Origin: Cedecea davisae DSM 4568
Lineage (GTDB): Bacteria; Pseudomonadota; Gammaproteobacteria; Enterobacterales; Enterobacteriaceae
Assembly (NCBI RefSeq): GCF_000412335.2
Contig: NZ_KE161030.1
Span: 4,022,626 to 4,086,625 of the forward strand
Length of the DNA stretch: 64,000 nucleotides
Direction: 5' to 3'
Each line of letters begins with the position of its first letter. Position 1 is the first letter of the stretch. A program made the translations under genes and the position numbers. This document shows positions 1-9,833 of the stretch, in pieces. Under the pieces are notes generated by a model. It made no database searches. It saw nothing but the letters and a program-made list of their open reading frames with translations, and had not been told where the DNA came from.

Positions 1-1
1 G

Positions 2-616
2 CAGACAGGAGCGCACAAGCCAAAGAAGCCCGATGTGATTCTGGTTTCGACCGACTGCTTTCTCAGCGACGCCATCACCAGCACACTCTTCAATCATCAA
101 CACACTCTGGTCTCTCCCTCAATAGAGGAAGTGGTCACGCACCAGACGCTATCTTCCGCCCCGCGAATCATTATCGACCTCGACAGCCTTGAGACTCCCG
201 TGCTCGAGGTGCTGGAAACCATTCGCCAGCAGCACATCTCCACACCGCAGCACCAGATAACTCTCCTGAGCGCCCTGCGTAAGCCCGAAATTACCCGGTT
301 TATGCGCTACGCGGTTGACTGCCAGATTGTCGAGCGCCGTCTGCCGCCCAATCGGCTAAAGCAGGCTCTGGGCGGCACTCTTCTCGATCTGGCCGCCCTT
401 TATGGCACGCCGCGCTTTTCCCTCAGAGAGTGGGGACTTTTGCTGGCTCTGAGCCGCGGGGAATCATTGAAATCCATCGCCCTTTTACTGGAGAAGCCCT
501 ATCATCACGTCGTTTATCGATTCAATGTCTTACTGGGGCGCCTGGCGCTGGGTAACCGCAGCAAATTACTGCACCTACTGCATGAAATTTCTGTTGCCAA
601 TAAGCTACAAAGCTGA
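2..616 (+). CDS. LuxR-type regulator (5' end outside window), possible FimW/FimY-type fimbrial regulator
   Basis: The reading frame is open to the first base of the window, so the true start probably lies upstream; a GTG at 35 is the first possible start inside it. The N-terminal part (PDVILVSTDCFLSDAI) resembles the opening strand of a receiver-like fold. The C-terminal third (near SLREWGLLLALSRGESLKSIA) looks like a LuxR/GerE helix-turn-helix. It is followed by fimZ and lies beside a complete fim operon, and Salmonella places the LuxR-type regulators fimY and fimW beside fimZ. That context suggests a fimbrial regulator, but I cannot assign FimW or FimY from sequence alone. Confidence 0.7.
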   Translation, partial: QTGAHKPKKPDVILVSTDCFLSDAITSTLFNHQHTLVSPSIEEVVTHQTLSSAPRIIIDLDSLETPVLEVLETIRQQHISTPQHQITLLSALRKPEITRFMRYAVDCQIVERRLPPNRLKQALGGTLLDLAALYGTPRFSLREWGLLLALSRGESLKSIALLLEKPYHHVVYRFNVLLGRLALGNRSKLLHLLHEISVANKLQS

Positions 617-1190
617 TGGCACTAACCTACTGAGTCGTAAGATATTTTAAGAATTTACTTAATTTTCATGTATCAAATGAGTTAAAAATAAACAAATTAG
701 TAACAATTATAACTATTCCTGGAAGCAACTTTTCCCCTCTAGCGCCGTTTTGCGATTTTTGATCCAGAACAAACCAACAACATTTGGAATTTAATGTCAT
801 TTTTACCGCAATAAAAAGTCTTTTCATCCAACTTAACTTAAAACCAAAGTTCGTTAATTCAATTTATAAATGACGTGATTAATTACACAGCATTTCATAT
901 GGGCAATGATTACATCCAGGAACATCAGACTTTTCCCACATGAACTGCGCTGTATAATCACCTCATCACATTTATATATTTGCCAGGGCATTTATATTAT
1001 TTAAATGTGACGTTATTTGGAGCACGATACCTTCGGCTCTGAATAAAGGCATTCAAAAAGGAGATGTTGAATATTAACATGGAGGTTCCCGCATAAAGAC
1101 CGGCAACCGCCAACTCACTGTTTATCACTTTCGCTGCCAATGACGCTGCGTCAACGCGATGTTTTTTACCAAACAATCGAGGCAAAAAAA
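617..1190. other. AT-rich non-coding region upstream of fimZ
   Basis: This 574-bp stretch has no supportable gene. It is much more AT-rich than its neighbours, with many runs of A and T between 640 and 1010, which fits a promoter region controlled by nucleoid proteins such as H-NS. A leftward frame at 997-1203 overlaps the fimZ start and has no ribosome-binding site, so I treat it as chance. Confidence 0.5.
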
Positions 1191-1823
1191 ATGAAACCGG
1201 CATCCGTAATCATTATGGACGAGCACCCTATTGTCAGAATGTCGATAGAGGTTCTGCTCCAAAGAAATAAAGATATCAATGTTGTTTTGAAAACAGATGA
1301 TGGTCGGGAAGTTATCGACTATATGCGAGCAAACCCGGTGGATCTGGTTATTCTTGATATTGAATCAGCCAATACCGACGGCTTTACATTACTCAAAAGA
1401 ATCAAGGGAATACAAGAAAACACCAAAATTCTCTTTCTTTCTTCAAAGTCAGAATCCTTTTACGCCGGGCGCGCTATTCAGGCCGGTGCCAATGGATTCG
1501 TGAGTAAACGTAAAGAACAAGATGATATATTTAATGCGGTGGAAATGTTGCTTTCGGGCTACTCTTTTTTCCCTTCGGAAACCCTGCATTTTATCAGCAG
1601 CCATAAATCCCGCAGAGGAACGATGGATGATATGCCATTATCCAACCGTGAAGTAACGGTGCTGCGCTATCTGGCAAATGGTTTATCCAATAAAGAGATT
1701 GCGGAGCAATTATTGCTTAGCAACAAAACAATCAGCGCCCATAAGGCAAATATATTCTCTAAACTTGGACTCACTTCAATCGTCGAACTTATTGATTATG
1801 CCAAGGTGCATGAACTGCTATAA
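1191..1823 (+). CDS. fimZ: FimZ, response regulator activating type 1 fimbriae
   Basis: A 210-residue NarL-type response regulator: receiver domain at about residues 1-120 (MKPASVIIMDEHPIVRMSIE start, phospho-acceptor Asp in LVILDIE, conserved Lys in FVSKR) and a LuxR helix-turn-helix at about 145-205 (LSNREVTVLRYLANGLSNKE). It is nearly the same length and wording as E. coli and Salmonella FimZ. The start at 1191 follows GAGG with 8-nt spacing; a longer reading from 1140 has no ribosome-binding site. FimZ binds the fimA promoter and turns on fimbrial expression in Salmonella. Here it is convergent with fimF instead of co-directional with the operon. Confidence 0.92.
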   Translation: MKPASVIIMDEHPIVRMSIEVLLQRNKDINVVLKTDDGREVIDYMRANPVDLVILDIESANTDGFTLLKRIKGIQENTKILFLSSKSESFYAGRAIQAGANGFVSKRKEQDDIFNAVEMLLSGYSFFPSETLHFISSHKSRRGTMDDMPLSNREVTVLRYLANGLSNKEIAEQLLLSNKTISAHKANIFSKLGLTSIVELIDYAKVHELL

Positions 1824-1851
1824 GGGACGACGACGCACTGGAAGCGAAAAG

Positions 1852-1880
1852 ACCGGGAAAACATCTCCCGGTTATTTTTT
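1852..1880 (+). terminator. Rho-independent terminator after fimZ
   Basis: Inverted repeat ACCGGGA (1852-1858) and TCCCGGT (1866-1872), followed by TATTTTTT. It lies between the convergent fimZ and fimF genes. Confidence 0.8.
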
Positions 1881-1900
1881 GGAAACATTGAGATAAAGCT

Positions 1901-2422
1901 CTAATTATAGGTAATCATAAAAGTCGCATCGGCATCGGCCCGTCCGGCATCGGCGTTATCGGCCGTAGCAATATAGTTGGCCCAAAAGTTAAGCGTCACG
2001 TCCCCGTTCCCGTCCACCTGTTTCTCTTTGCTGGCCTTATCCAGCAGCAGACGCGTTTTATCCTCATCAAGCAGCTCAACGGCGACATGGGTTGCCGTAC
2101 TGGCGCTGTTCAGGGCCAGCAGGCCGCTGCCGGTATCTTTCCCTGCAAAGGTTATCGACGCGGTTCCGCCGGGCGGGCAGCCGGTGAGCTTAAGGTTAAA
2201 CGGCATTGGCTGAGTGGTACTTCCGGCGGTGCGTAGCTGTTTGGTCGGCCAGGAGCCAAGCTGGATAGTTTTATTATCGCTGCCGGTTTCCACCACGCAG
2301 GTAAAATCGACAATATTCCCCCGCAGCTCAACGTTGATTTCACCCAACGGCGAATCGGCATTAGCTCCCGCGCTAATAAACAACGCACCCAGCATCAGCC
2401 CGGCCAGAGTCATTTTGTTCAT
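1901..2422 (-). CDS. fimF: Minor fimbrial subunit FimF
   Basis: A 173-residue pilin-domain protein with a signal peptide (MNKMTLAGLMLGALFISAGA, cleavage near ANA-DS), a disulfide Cys pair (FTCVVETG and LTGCPPGG) and the fimbrial C-terminal beta strand ending DATFMITYN. Such subunits form the tip fibrillum and hand over to the FimH adhesin by donor-strand exchange. It is the last gene of the leftward fim operon, 10 bp after fimH. AAGGAG seven bases before the ATG at 2422 sets the start; the longer reading from 2449 overlaps fimH and lacks such a site. Confidence 0.85.
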   Translation of the reverse strand: MNKMTLAGLMLGALFISAGANADSPLGEINVELRGNIVDFTCVVETGSDNKTIQLGSWPTKQLRTAGSTTQPMPFNLKLTGCPPGGTASITFAGKDTGSGLLALNSASTATHVAVELLDEDKTRLLLDKASKEKQVDGNGDVTLNFWANYIATADNADAGRADADATFMITYN

Positions 2423-2432
2423 CGCCCGCTCC

Positions 2433-3437
2433 TTAGTCAAAATCAACACGCAGATAGCCGCGAGCGGTAAACGGCCCTTCCGTTGGCTTTTTACCCGTTA
2501 CGCTGACCGGCCAGGCACGAATGCCGACTCTTGCGGCCGCAGAGTCATCCAGCTGGAAGTTAATCTTGCTGCCAAGATTGTTTGGCGTCAGCGGAGTGCC
2601 GCTGGAATTTGAGATGACAAACCCCAGGTCACTGTTGTCCGACACCATCATGTTGCCGCTGCTCTTCTCGGCTTCGAGACGCAAGGTGAGGTACGCCTGC
2701 GCATCAATATTGGTACATTTAATGCCCATGGTTTTGGTTTGAGGCGTGACGCTTTGCGGGCGGTTACCCGCGCCTGCCTGGCTAAACAACGAGGCACCAA
2801 TACTGCCGAAATCAAACTCAACCACCTGCCCGGCGTTGATTTCACAGGTTTGTGGCACCTCAACTTTGCCGCTGTAGCTGATGGTGTAAACCACCGTGCT
2901 TAACGGGTCGGCATTGGTCGTCGTCACATACACACGGAACATCGTCTGGCGAGGAATGGGCACCATATTGATAAAACGGCGGGTGACCTTTAGACGAAAT
3001 ACCAGCTTCGAGTCCGTGACGCCAAAAGGCTTATTCTTCGACACGTTAGGGTGCGAACCCATCTGCATGTACTCTACCGGCGGATAAAAATCACCGGCGT
3101 AGCTGTCGTGGATCTTCATTCCGCCATTAAGATAGTCATTTATCTTCAGATATTTATAACCACCAACCACTTCCTGAATGGGCAAATCGGTCACATAGCT
3201 ACGCTTGGTGGTATTCCCCGAGGTCCCTTTCGGGCAAATCGCGTTCACGCCAATAAGGCCCGATTTCTCTGCCAGGGTGACAATCTGCCCGACGTTGTTA
3301 TTGCTGCTATTAAATTTATCCGACAAATCATACGAGATATCGGTCGCCGTACCGTTGGCGTTAGAGCAAACCGTAGCCGAGGCCGGTGCCGCGCAGGCAA
3401 ACAGCAATGCAGCGGTTAAATAACTGTTCAGTTTCAT
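2433..3437 (-). CDS. fimH: FimH, type 1 fimbrial tip adhesin
   Basis: A 334-residue two-domain adhesin with a signal peptide (cut near ASA-TVCSN), an N-terminal lectin domain to about residue 180 and a C-terminal pilin domain ending LRVDFD. Long stretches read as Salmonella FimH (for example KPFGVTDSKLVFRLKV and NAGQVVEFDFGSIGASLFSQ), not as E. coli FimH. By family it sits at the pilus tip and binds mannosylated receptors; the lectin domain departs more from Salmonella than the pilin domain does, as usual for adhesins. AGGAAG precedes the ATG. It follows fimD by 27 bp in the operon. Confidence 0.92.
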   Translation of the reverse strand: MKLNSYLTAALLFACAAPASATVCSNANGTATDISYDLSDKFNSSNNNVGQIVTLAEKSGLIGVNAICPKGTSGNTTKRSYVTDLPIQEVVGGYKYLKINDYLNGGMKIHDSYAGDFYPPVEYMQMGSHPNVSKNKPFGVTDSKLVFRLKVTRRFINMVPIPRQTMFRVYVTTTNADPLSTVVYTISYSGKVEVPQTCEINAGQVVEFDFGSIGASLFSQAGAGNRPQSVTPQTKTMGIKCTNIDAQAYLTLRLEAEKSSGNMMVSDNSDLGFVISNSSGTPLTPNNLGSKINFQLDDSAAARVGIRAWPVSVTGKKPTEGPFTARGYLRVDFD

Positions 3438-3464
3438 CTTTATCTTCCTGAATCTCGCCGTGCG

Positions 3465-6062
3465 CTATGAGCAGGTGGCGGTCGCCATGACGACGGCCTG
3501 TTTCAGGCTATCCTCCGGCAAAGTGTAATTAGCGCGGCACTGAGAACCTTTGCCGTCACCCCACTGGATAAGCAACTTGCCGCTCAGCGGCAGCCCGCTA
3601 AGATAGATTTGCCCTTCATCGCCAACCATACTGGTGACGCCGCTCCCCTCTTCCCGTACTACGGAACCAAACGGCACCGGGCGATCGCCACGTTTCACGG
3701 TGATAATGGCGCGCACACCAATACGGGCATCAAAGGTAGCCCGCACCAGAGCACCCTCCGTCGGCACTACGCTGCTGACGTTATTTTCAATATCGGTGTG
3801 GTTATCCATTGAGTTGGTATCCAGCGCGACGCGGTTGTAGCGATAAACCGTGGCGTAAGGCATGACCGCGTAGCCTCGCCAGTCGGTTTTGACGCCGGTC
3901 TGGTTTTCCACGCTCACGCCGGAAGCGCCGGGGGCTTTAATCAGCACGTTGGTGTCCCCAAGCGGCTGGCTGAAGGTCACGCCGTCAGCATGGCCCACCA
4001 CGCCGCCGGAAGCCTGCCAGTTCACGTCGTGCTGGTTGCGGTCGTAGTTGTAACCCAGCCCAACCGTGCCGTAAGTTCCCTGCCAGTTGGCGTTGGCGCT
4101 GCCGGAATAACCGTTGTTGCTGGCGTGTCCCTGGGTGACGTTGTAGTTCAGGTTGCGCCCTTCCAGCAGCGTGCCGCCGATGCCGCTCTGCCAGGTATTT
4201 TTACCGTCAGAGCTGCGGCTGGTTGCCAGCGTAGCGTAGGCACGATCCAGCGCCGTATCCCGTGAATAGCCGTGACCAAGCAGCGTGCTAAACGGAACCG
4301 AGAGGTTAAACGCGACGATACGGTTGGTGTCGGAAAGCCCAAGCGACTTGCTCCACGACCATGACAACGAATAGCTGATGCCGCGCCAGCCGCTGGAGTA
4401 GCCCAGCTGATACCAGGTGTTGTTCTGATCCGTTCCCCAGTAGGTTTGCTGGCTGCCGGAAACATACAGCGAGCCATAATCACCAAGCGACTGGGAAATA
4501 TTGACCTGAAATCGTCCTTTTTTGTTGTAGCGCAGGTTGTGGTAGCTGGTCGCCACCAGCTCTTTTTTGTGGCTGCCGTCGTCCTGAAGCTCATATTCGT
4601 AGCCTTCCATATTGCGGTAAGCCACGTCATCGAGGGTATAGAAGCCGCGAGTTGAATAGCGGTAGCCCAGCAGCTGGAAGTTGGTGCCGTAGCCGCTAAG
4701 GGATTTTGCATACAGGAAGCGCATAGACTGGCCCTGATGCTCGCTGTCATCCGCCAGTTTGCTGCGGGCGTGGGTCACGTCCAGCGAGATAGCGCCCCAG
4801 TCTCCGAGATTCTTACCCGCCCCCAGCGCAACAGAGGTGTAGCGCTGGGCAAGCTGGGTCCCGCCGTAGGCCGTGTAGCCATCGGGCAGACCGGCAATCA
4901 AAGTTCCCTGGGTGAAGAAAGGCTTATCCTGCTGGCTATTACCGCTGCGGAAATCCCCCATTACCAGGTCGTATTTCAGGCGCCCTTCACGCTGTAACAG
5001 CGGCACGGTGGAGTAAGGCACCGTATATCTCTGCTGAGTACCATCTTTCTCTTCTACGGTGACTTCGAGGTCACCGCTCGAGGAGGTCGGGTTAAGGTCG
5101 CTGATGGCAAAAGCCCCCGGCGACACATAGCTCTGATAGATGACATAGCCATTCTGGCGAATCACGATTTTGGCGTTGGTGCGGGCAATCCCGCGCACGG
5201 TTGGCGCGTAGCCCTGCAGGCTGTCCGGGTACATGCTGTCGGAAGAGTAGACGCGCGCCCCACGGAAGCCGAGGCTGTCGAACACGTCGCTGCCGGTGTT
5301 GCTGTCGCCCATGACCAGCTCGCCTTTCAGCGGAATAAGAGTGCGCTGAACCGTGGTATTGATGTTCTTCCAGCTGTTGCTGTGGTGGCCGTCGCCGCTG
5401 GTGTAGCTCCACGCTCCGTTATTGCGCAGACGCCATGGTCCATAATTCAGGCCGCTTTGCAGGTTCAGATAATAGCTGTCGTCGTAGGTGCCGCGGTTGC
5501 CGGTAAAGGTGTAGTTGAGCAGCGCGGCAGGGATGCCCTCATCCCACTGATCCGGCGGAATATAGCCTCGGGCGCTGTTGATCAGAGAAGCCTGAGGCAG
5601 GCTGATGTTGAGCCGCAGGCGCGCGAAGTCATAGCCGATTTCTGCGCCGGGCACCGCCTCGGTCACCGGCACGCACTCTCCGGCCTTAAACTTAGCCAGC
5701 TCAGGGTATGCCAGCATATTCAGCCCAAGGTGCCTCAGCCACTCAATATCCAGGCAAGGGGTCAAGCCACCGGATTTCACCGCTTCAGCGGTGGAGTCTT
5801 TATGCTCTGCGGCAGTAAAACGCACGTCTTCGGTGGCAATAAACTCGTCATTACGCCAGATGTCCACGCGATAAACGCCCGCAGGCTGCTGGCTGCCTTT
5901 TTCAAAGCGAGAGAGATCCGCCACCGTCGCGGTATCCTCGGACAAAAATGCCGGGTTGAAGTAGCTCTCAGCGGCGCTAAGCCCCGGCCAGAACGATGCC
6001 ACGATGGTTGCCGCCAGCGGCGTGAGCGTAAAAATTTTACGCGTGACTGATGTCTTGATCAT
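3465..6062 (-). CDS. fimD: FimD, outer-membrane fimbrial usher
   Basis: An 865-residue usher, the usual length, with a signal peptide (to about SAAESYF), N-terminal chaperone-binding domain ([20 protein letters not shown]), a central 24-strand barrel with plug, and two C-terminal domains ending in a conserved Cys (VVMATATCS). Ushers receive chaperone-subunit complexes in the periplasm, catalyse donor-strand exchange and secrete the growing pilus through the outer membrane. It lies 29 bp after fimC and 27 bp before fimH in one leftward operon. The frame is intact throughout. Confidence 0.95.
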   Translation of the reverse strand: MIKTSVTRKIFTLTPLAATIVASFWPGLSAAESYFNPAFLSEDTATVADLSRFEKGSQQPAGVYRVDIWRNDEFIATEDVRFTAAEHKDSTAEAVKSGGLTPCLDIEWLRHLGLNMLAYPELAKFKAGECVPVTEAVPGAEIGYDFARLRLNISLPQASLINSARGYIPPDQWDEGIPAALLNYTFTGNRGTYDDSYYLNLQSGLNYGPWRLRNNGAWSYTSGDGHHSNSWKNINTTVQRTLIPLKGELVMGDSNTGSDVFDSLGFRGARVYSSDSMYPDSLQGYAPTVRGIARTNAKIVIRQNGYVIYQSYVSPGAFAISDLNPTSSSGDLEVTVEEKDGTQQRYTVPYSTVPLLQREGRLKYDLVMGDFRSGNSQQDKPFFTQGTLIAGLPDGYTAYGGTQLAQRYTSVALGAGKNLGDWGAISLDVTHARSKLADDSEHQGQSMRFLYAKSLSGYGTNFQLLGYRYSTRGFYTLDDVAYRNMEGYEYELQDDGSHKKELVATSYHNLRYNKKGRFQVNISQSLGDYGSLYVSGSQQTYWGTDQNNTWYQLGYSSGWRGISYSLSWSWSKSLGLSDTNRIVAFNLSVPFSTLLGHGYSRDTALDRAYATLATSRSSDGKNTWQSGIGGTLLEGRNLNYNVTQGHASNNGYSGSANANWQGTYGTVGLGYNYDRNQHDVNWQASGGVVGHADGVTFSQPLGDTNVLIKAPGASGVSVENQTGVKTDWRGYAVMPYATVYRYNRVALDTNSMDNHTDIENNVSSVVPTEGALVRATFDARIGVRAIITVKRGDRPVPFGSVVREEGSGVTSMVGDEGQIYLSGLPLSGKLLIQWGDGKGSQCRANYTLPEDSLKQAVVMATATCS

Positions 6063-6091
6063 TTCCCTGCTTCCCTTTGCCAGCCTGGCTT

Positions 6092-6802
6092 TTACTGCAT
6101 TACGCCCGGTTGTGCTTTGGTCACTGCGCCATAATCATTTACGGTCTGGAAGCTAACCGCCCCCTGCACGCCCGAAGGCACGACAACCTGAGTGCTGTTT
6201 TTCGGCGCAACCATGGTGTTAGGAAGCTTTTCATTACCCAGCTTCAGGTTGACCAGCGAAACGTAATAAGGCGAAGGATTGCTGATTTTCAGGTACTGCC
6301 CGCTGCGGGCGAAGCGGATTTGCTTCACCGCATCTTCAGGCTGCATTTGAAGATTCTTAGGGCGAACAAACAGCTTGATGCGCGAGAGGATCGCCAGTTG
6401 CAGTACGTTCTTGCCTTCAACGCTGTTTTTATCCACCGACGGGATAGCCTTCACGTTCATCCAGAAGATGGATTCACGATCGCCCGGCAGCTGCGGTCCT
6501 ACGTAGATAATACGCAGCGTGTTTTCACTCTTTGCCTCGCTAACAAACAGCGGCGGGGTAACAACAAAGCTTTTATCTTTCTGGCCGAGATCGTTTTCAA
6601 CCCAGGAGTTCACCAGGAAGCGTTCTTTAGGATCGCTATTGGTAATAGCCAAAGAAGTTTGCTTTGCATCGGCGGGATAAATAACTCGCGTCGCACCAAG
6701 AGCAATACCACCGGCCGCCTGGGCATAAGAAGAAATCATCATTAAAGAAAGCGTTAATGCCGAAGCGGCCTTACATAATATGTTCATCACGACAGATACC
6801 AT
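6092..6802 (-). CDS. fimC: FimC, periplasmic fimbrial chaperone
   Basis: A PapD-type chaperone of about 230 residues: signal peptide (ending SSYAQAAGG), G1 strand region [19 protein letters not shown], and the anchor and signature region [15 protein letters not shown]. It caps fimbrial subunits by donating its G1 strand and delivers them to FimD. Two starts are possible: ATG at 6802 and ATG at 6787; neither has a strong ribosome-binding site and the shorter form gives a more typical signal peptide. It lies between fimI and fimD. Confidence 0.92.
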   Translation of the reverse strand: MVSVVMNILCKAASALTLSLMMISSYAQAAGGIALGATRVIYPADAKQTSLAITNSDPKERFLVNSWVENDLGQKDKSFVVTPPLFVSEAKSENTLRIIYVGPQLPGDRESIFWMNVKAIPSVDKNSVEGKNVLQLAILSRIKLFVRPKNLQMQPEDAVKQIRFARSGQYLKISNPSPYYVSLVNLKLGNEKLPNTMVAPKNSTQVVVPSGVQGAVSFQTVNDYGAVTKAQPGVMQ

Positions 6803-6832
6803 TAAAATAACCAGGAACGGAAAAACGCTGAT

Positions 6833-7378
6833 TCAGGGATAAACCAGCGTGAACCAAACGTCAGAACGAATATTTCCCGGCGTCATATGTTTAGAGACCG
6901 AGCGATAGCGAGCGGTGAAATGAACACTCATTTCCTGAGTGGTAATCGGCAAATAAGTTGCCGGCTCGCTGTTGGGAATAATCAGCTGCTGCTGTTGGTC
7001 AAATAACGCAAGGCCAATACCGCTGCTGGCGTCATTGCCGGTCACGCTGGACGTTGCCAGAAAGACCTGAGGATCTTCGGCGGGCGTTGAGCCCTGAAAC
7101 GCAATGCCAACGTGGTCATAAACCTCCGGGCGACAGTCGGTCAGCCGGAGCGTAAAAGGAATGCTGGGCGGCGCGTAGCTGCCAACATCTTTGAAAGCGT
7201 TGCTTGGGTACTGGCCCATTTGCACGGTCATTTCCTGGCTTTCCGGCGCGACGGCGCAGGCGCCGTTAACCAGCTCGCCCTGCATATGCACATCACCACC
7301 GTTGATAACTACCACCCGCTTTGCCTGAGCCGGGTTCGCCGCTGCCAGAATGACCAGAAGCAGGATTTTCCTTATCAT
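6833..7378 (-). CDS. fimI: FimI, fimbrin-like protein
   Basis: A 181-residue pilin-family protein with a signal peptide ([19 protein letters not shown]), two Cys positions matching the pilin disulfide (NGACAVAP and LTDCRPEV) and a C-terminal beta strand ending WFTLVYP. It resembles FimA (ELVNGACAV) but is more divergent, as FimI is in E. coli and Salmonella, where it is tied to anchoring or ending the rod. GGAGAGG before the ATG at 7378 sets the start; the longer reading from 7432 has no support. It sits directly after fimA. Confidence 0.85.
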   Translation of the reverse strand: MIRKILLLVILAAANPAQAKRVVVINGGDVHMQGELVNGACAVAPESQEMTVQMGQYPSNAFKDVGSYAPPSIPFTLRLTDCRPEVYDHVGIAFQGSTPAEDPQVFLATSSVTGNDASSGIGLALFDQQQQLIIPNSEPATYLPITTQEMSVHFTARYRSVSKHMTPGNIRSDVWFTLVYP

Positions 7379-7456
7379 TATCGTCCTCTCCGGGCTTGCG
7401 TCGGGCAGGCCTCTTCCTTGAGGCTGAATCATCCCTGAGATTTCAACCGTCGCCGA

Positions 7457-8011
7457 TTATTCGTATTTCATTACGAAGGTAGCGTCGGCATTTGCCAGAC
7501 CAGCGGTCGCGGTTGCTGCGGTCGCTTTATAACGCGCGGTGAACGGAATGGTGTTCTCGCCGTCGTTCAGGGTCTGAGCGGTAGAGAAGGTAGAGCCGTT
7601 TGGTGCCAGAGTTTTGGAAGTACGATCCAGAATCTCGATACCCACGCCTTTTGCGGTAGTCGCGTTGCCGCCGGAGTTCACCGCCAGCAGAGTTGGGTCG
7701 GTCGCATCAGTCTGGCCGGAGAAGGCAACGGAAGCGGTGGCCGCAACGGTGCTATCGCAGTCGGTCAGCACGATGTTGAATGGGATCTGGGAAGAGGTAT
7801 CGCCCACTTTGGTGAAAGCAGCGGTACGGTACTGGCCCAGTTTTACAACCTGACCGTCAGACTGAGTGCTTACCGCACAGGCGGCATTAACCAGTTCGCC
7901 CTGGAAGTGCACGGTGCCACCGTTGACGGTTACCGGATCGGCAGCGTTAGCAGCAGCGCTAACCAGGGCAAGAGTGGCAACCAGTGAAGCGGCGATTTTG
8001 CTTAATTTCAT
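7457..8011 (-). CDS. fimA: FimA, major type 1 fimbrial subunit
   Basis: A 184-residue major pilin: signal peptide [19 protein letters not shown], mature start near [17 protein letters not shown], Cys pair (NAACAVST and LTDCDSTV), C-terminal strand [10 protein letters not shown]. It polymerises into the pilus rod. AAGGAA just before the ATG at 8011 chooses this start over the in-frame ATG at 8038. It is the first gene of fimAICDHF, with a 0.6-kb non-coding region upstream that should hold the promoter. Confidence 0.93.
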   Translation of the reverse strand: MKLSKIAASLVATLALVSAAANAADPVTVNGGTVHFQGELVNAACAVSTQSDGQVVKLGQYRTAAFTKVGDTSSQIPFNIVLTDCDSTVAATASVAFSGQTDATDPTLLAVNSGGNATTAKGVGIEILDRTSKTLAPNGSTFSTAQTLNDGENTIPFTARYKATAATATAGLANADATFVMKYE

Positions 8012-8597
8012 GAGTATTCCTTCATTTATAAAATGCACATCCGGTTAATGCATCCTTCATTATTCCGTTTGAATCATTATCGGCCAGACAAGGCCGAATA
8101 ACCCACTTCCCACATCCTGTAGGAATGTCCTTTAATAGCTCATAAATTTCATCAAATTAAAGGCAAGCAATTCCATGACTTCTAATTAAGCCCGGCAGAA
8201 CAACTTGTCCTTAATAAATAAAATGAAATTTTTAAGTATTCGTGGTGTTTTACGAAGTGAGGGTAAATTAATCCAAATTTTGATTAAGTCATAGATGCTG
8301 ATTCTTTATGTTATATAAGCCCGGTCTTAATAAGACCTAAGAATGCACCGTGCCGATAATTCGGAATAACAGGGGAAAAAGACCTAAAGCCTCGCTTATT
8401 TAGGGGGTTACTCTCAACATAAGCATTGGGATTTTTGTGTGTTTTTTGTTAATTTTGTATGTTTTTTGTTTCACTGAGGAGGGCGTGGGTTTCAATCTTC
8501 GGATTCGCCCAGGGGGAAAGTTGCCAAATCGTTAAAGGCGTTGCGCAAGCGATGATACACTGAGCGGCTTGCTATCAAAACTTACCAGGATTTCAGG
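8012..8597. promoter_or_regulatory. fimA-nepI intergenic region, no invertible switch seen
   Basis: This AT-rich 586-bp stretch separates the divergent fimA and nepI genes and has no supportable gene. It lacks the E. coli arrangement of fimB and fimE recombinase genes, and I did not find a pair of matching inverted repeats that could bound an invertible promoter. FimZ-type activation, as in Salmonella, is therefore the more likely control. It contains a perfect 7-1-7 palindrome at 8323-8337 and two near-identical T-rich repeats (TGTTTTTTGTT) at about 8440-8470. Confidence 0.5.
8323..8337. repeat. 15-bp palindrome upstream of fimA
   Basis: GGTCTTA-A-TAAGACC is a perfect inverted repeat about 310 bp upstream of the fimA start. 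It could be an operator for a dimeric regulator; no binding protein can be named. Confidence 0.4.
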
Positions 8598-9779
8598 ATG
8601 AATGAGACCGCCCCCCACGCCATCCCGGCCAATTCGATAACCCGCCCCAACTGGTCGGCGGTATTCTCCATCGCATTTTGCGTCGCCTGTCTGATTACCG
8701 TTGAATTTCTGCCGGTCAGCCTGCTGACGCCGATGGCGCAGGATTTGTCGATTTCGGAAGGTGTTGCCGGGCAGTCGGTTACCGTCACCGCCTTTGTGGC
8801 GATGTTCGCCAGCCTGTTTGTCACCAATATTATTGGCACCGCCGACCGCCGCCGCGTGGTGCTGATGTTTGCGGTGCTGCTCACCCTCTCCTGCCTGCTG
8901 GTTTCATTTGCCGGTAGCTTCTCGCTGCTTCTGCTGGGGCGTGCCTGCCTGGGGCTGGCGCTCGGTGGCTTCTGGGCGATGTCCGCCTCGCTCACCATGC
9001 GGCTGGTTCCGGCGCGTACCGTGCCAAAAGCGCTATCCGTTATCTTTGGCGCGGTGTCTATAGCGTTGGTGATTGCCGCCCCGCTTGGCAGTTTCCTCGG
9101 CGGTATTATCGGCTGGCGTAACGTATTCAACGCCGCCGCGCTGATGGGCGTGGCCTGTATTATTTGGGTGTGGAAAGCGCTTCCTTCCTTACCGGGCGAG
9201 TCCACCCAACAGAAGCAAAATATGTTCGGCCTGCTAAAACGCCCAGGCGTGCTGGCGGGCATGCTGGCTATCTTTATGGCCTTTGCCGGGCAGTTCTCGT
9301 TCTTTACCTACATCCGCCCGATTTATATGACCCTGAGCGGGTTTGACGTCGACGGCCTCACCCTGGTGTTGCTGAGCTTCGGGATAGCCAGCTTCGTCGG
9401 CACTTCGTTTTCCGCCCCGGTATTAAAACGCTCTTTGAAACTGGCGCTGGCCTGCGCCCCGCTTATTCTCGCCATTAGCGCGGCTGTACTGGTGCTGTGG
9501 GGAGAAAATAAAGTTGTCGCCTCAACAATCGCCATCGTCTGGGGGCTGGCTTTTGCATTAGTCCCGGTGGGCTGGTCAACGTGGATCACCCGTTCTCTTG
9601 CGGACCAGGCGGAAAAAGCGGGATCTATTCAGGTTGCCGTCATTCAGTTGGCAAACACCTGCGGCGCCGCGATTGGCGGCCTGGCGCTGGACAACCTCGG
9701 CCTGCTCGCACCGCTGATGCTTTCCGGCAGCCTGATGCTGCTGACGGCTTTACTGGTCGCGGTGAAGGTTCGGGCTTAA
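8598..9779 (+). CDS. nepI: NepI, purine ribonucleoside exporter (MFS)
   Basis: A 393-residue major-facilitator protein with 12 predicted membrane segments and the MFS loop signature ([14 protein letters not shown]). It reads almost word for word as E. coli NepI/YicM ([54 protein letters not shown]). NepI exports inosine, guanosine and related analogues across the inner membrane. The ATG at 8598 follows an AGG-rich leader. The gene stands alone, divergent from fimA and convergent with hipA. Confidence 0.92.
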   Translation: MNETAPHAIPANSITRPNWSAVFSIAFCVACLITVEFLPVSLLTPMAQDLSISEGVAGQSVTVTAFVAMFASLFVTNIIGTADRRRVVLMFAVLLTLSCLLVSFAGSFSLLLLGRACLGLALGGFWAMSASLTMRLVPARTVPKALSVIFGAVSIALVIAAPLGSFLGGIIGWRNVFNAAALMGVACIIWVWKALPSLPGESTQQKQNMFGLLKRPGVLAGMLAIFMAFAGQFSFFTYIRPIYMTLSGFDVDGLTLVLLSFGIASFVGTSFSAPVLKRSLKLALACAPLILAISAAVLVLWGENKVVASTIAIVWGLAFALVPVGWSTWITRSLADQAEKAGSIQVAVIQLANTCGAAIGGLALDNLGLLAPLMLSGSLMLLTALLVAVKVRA

Positions 9780-9788
9780 CCCTTCGTT

Positions 9789-9833
9789 TTAAACATTAAA
9801 AGCCGGGGACATGATTTCTTGCTCTCCCCGGCT
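9789..9833 (-). terminator. hipA terminator overlapping the 3' end of the gene
   Basis: On the minus strand AGCCGGGGA (from 9833) pairs with TCCCCGGCT (9809-9801), followed by TTTTAATGTTT. The stem lies inside the last hipA codons. It sits between the convergent nepI and hipA. Confidence 0.6.

Noticed and set aside
997..1203. 68-codon leftward frame with a possible membrane segment upstream of fimZ
   Set aside because: It overlaps the fimZ start and its ribosome-binding site and has no Shine-Dalgarno sequence of its own.
8012..8597. Invertible fimA promoter
   Set aside because: No matching pair of inverted repeats and no fimB/fimE-type recombinase gene were found in the window near fimA.
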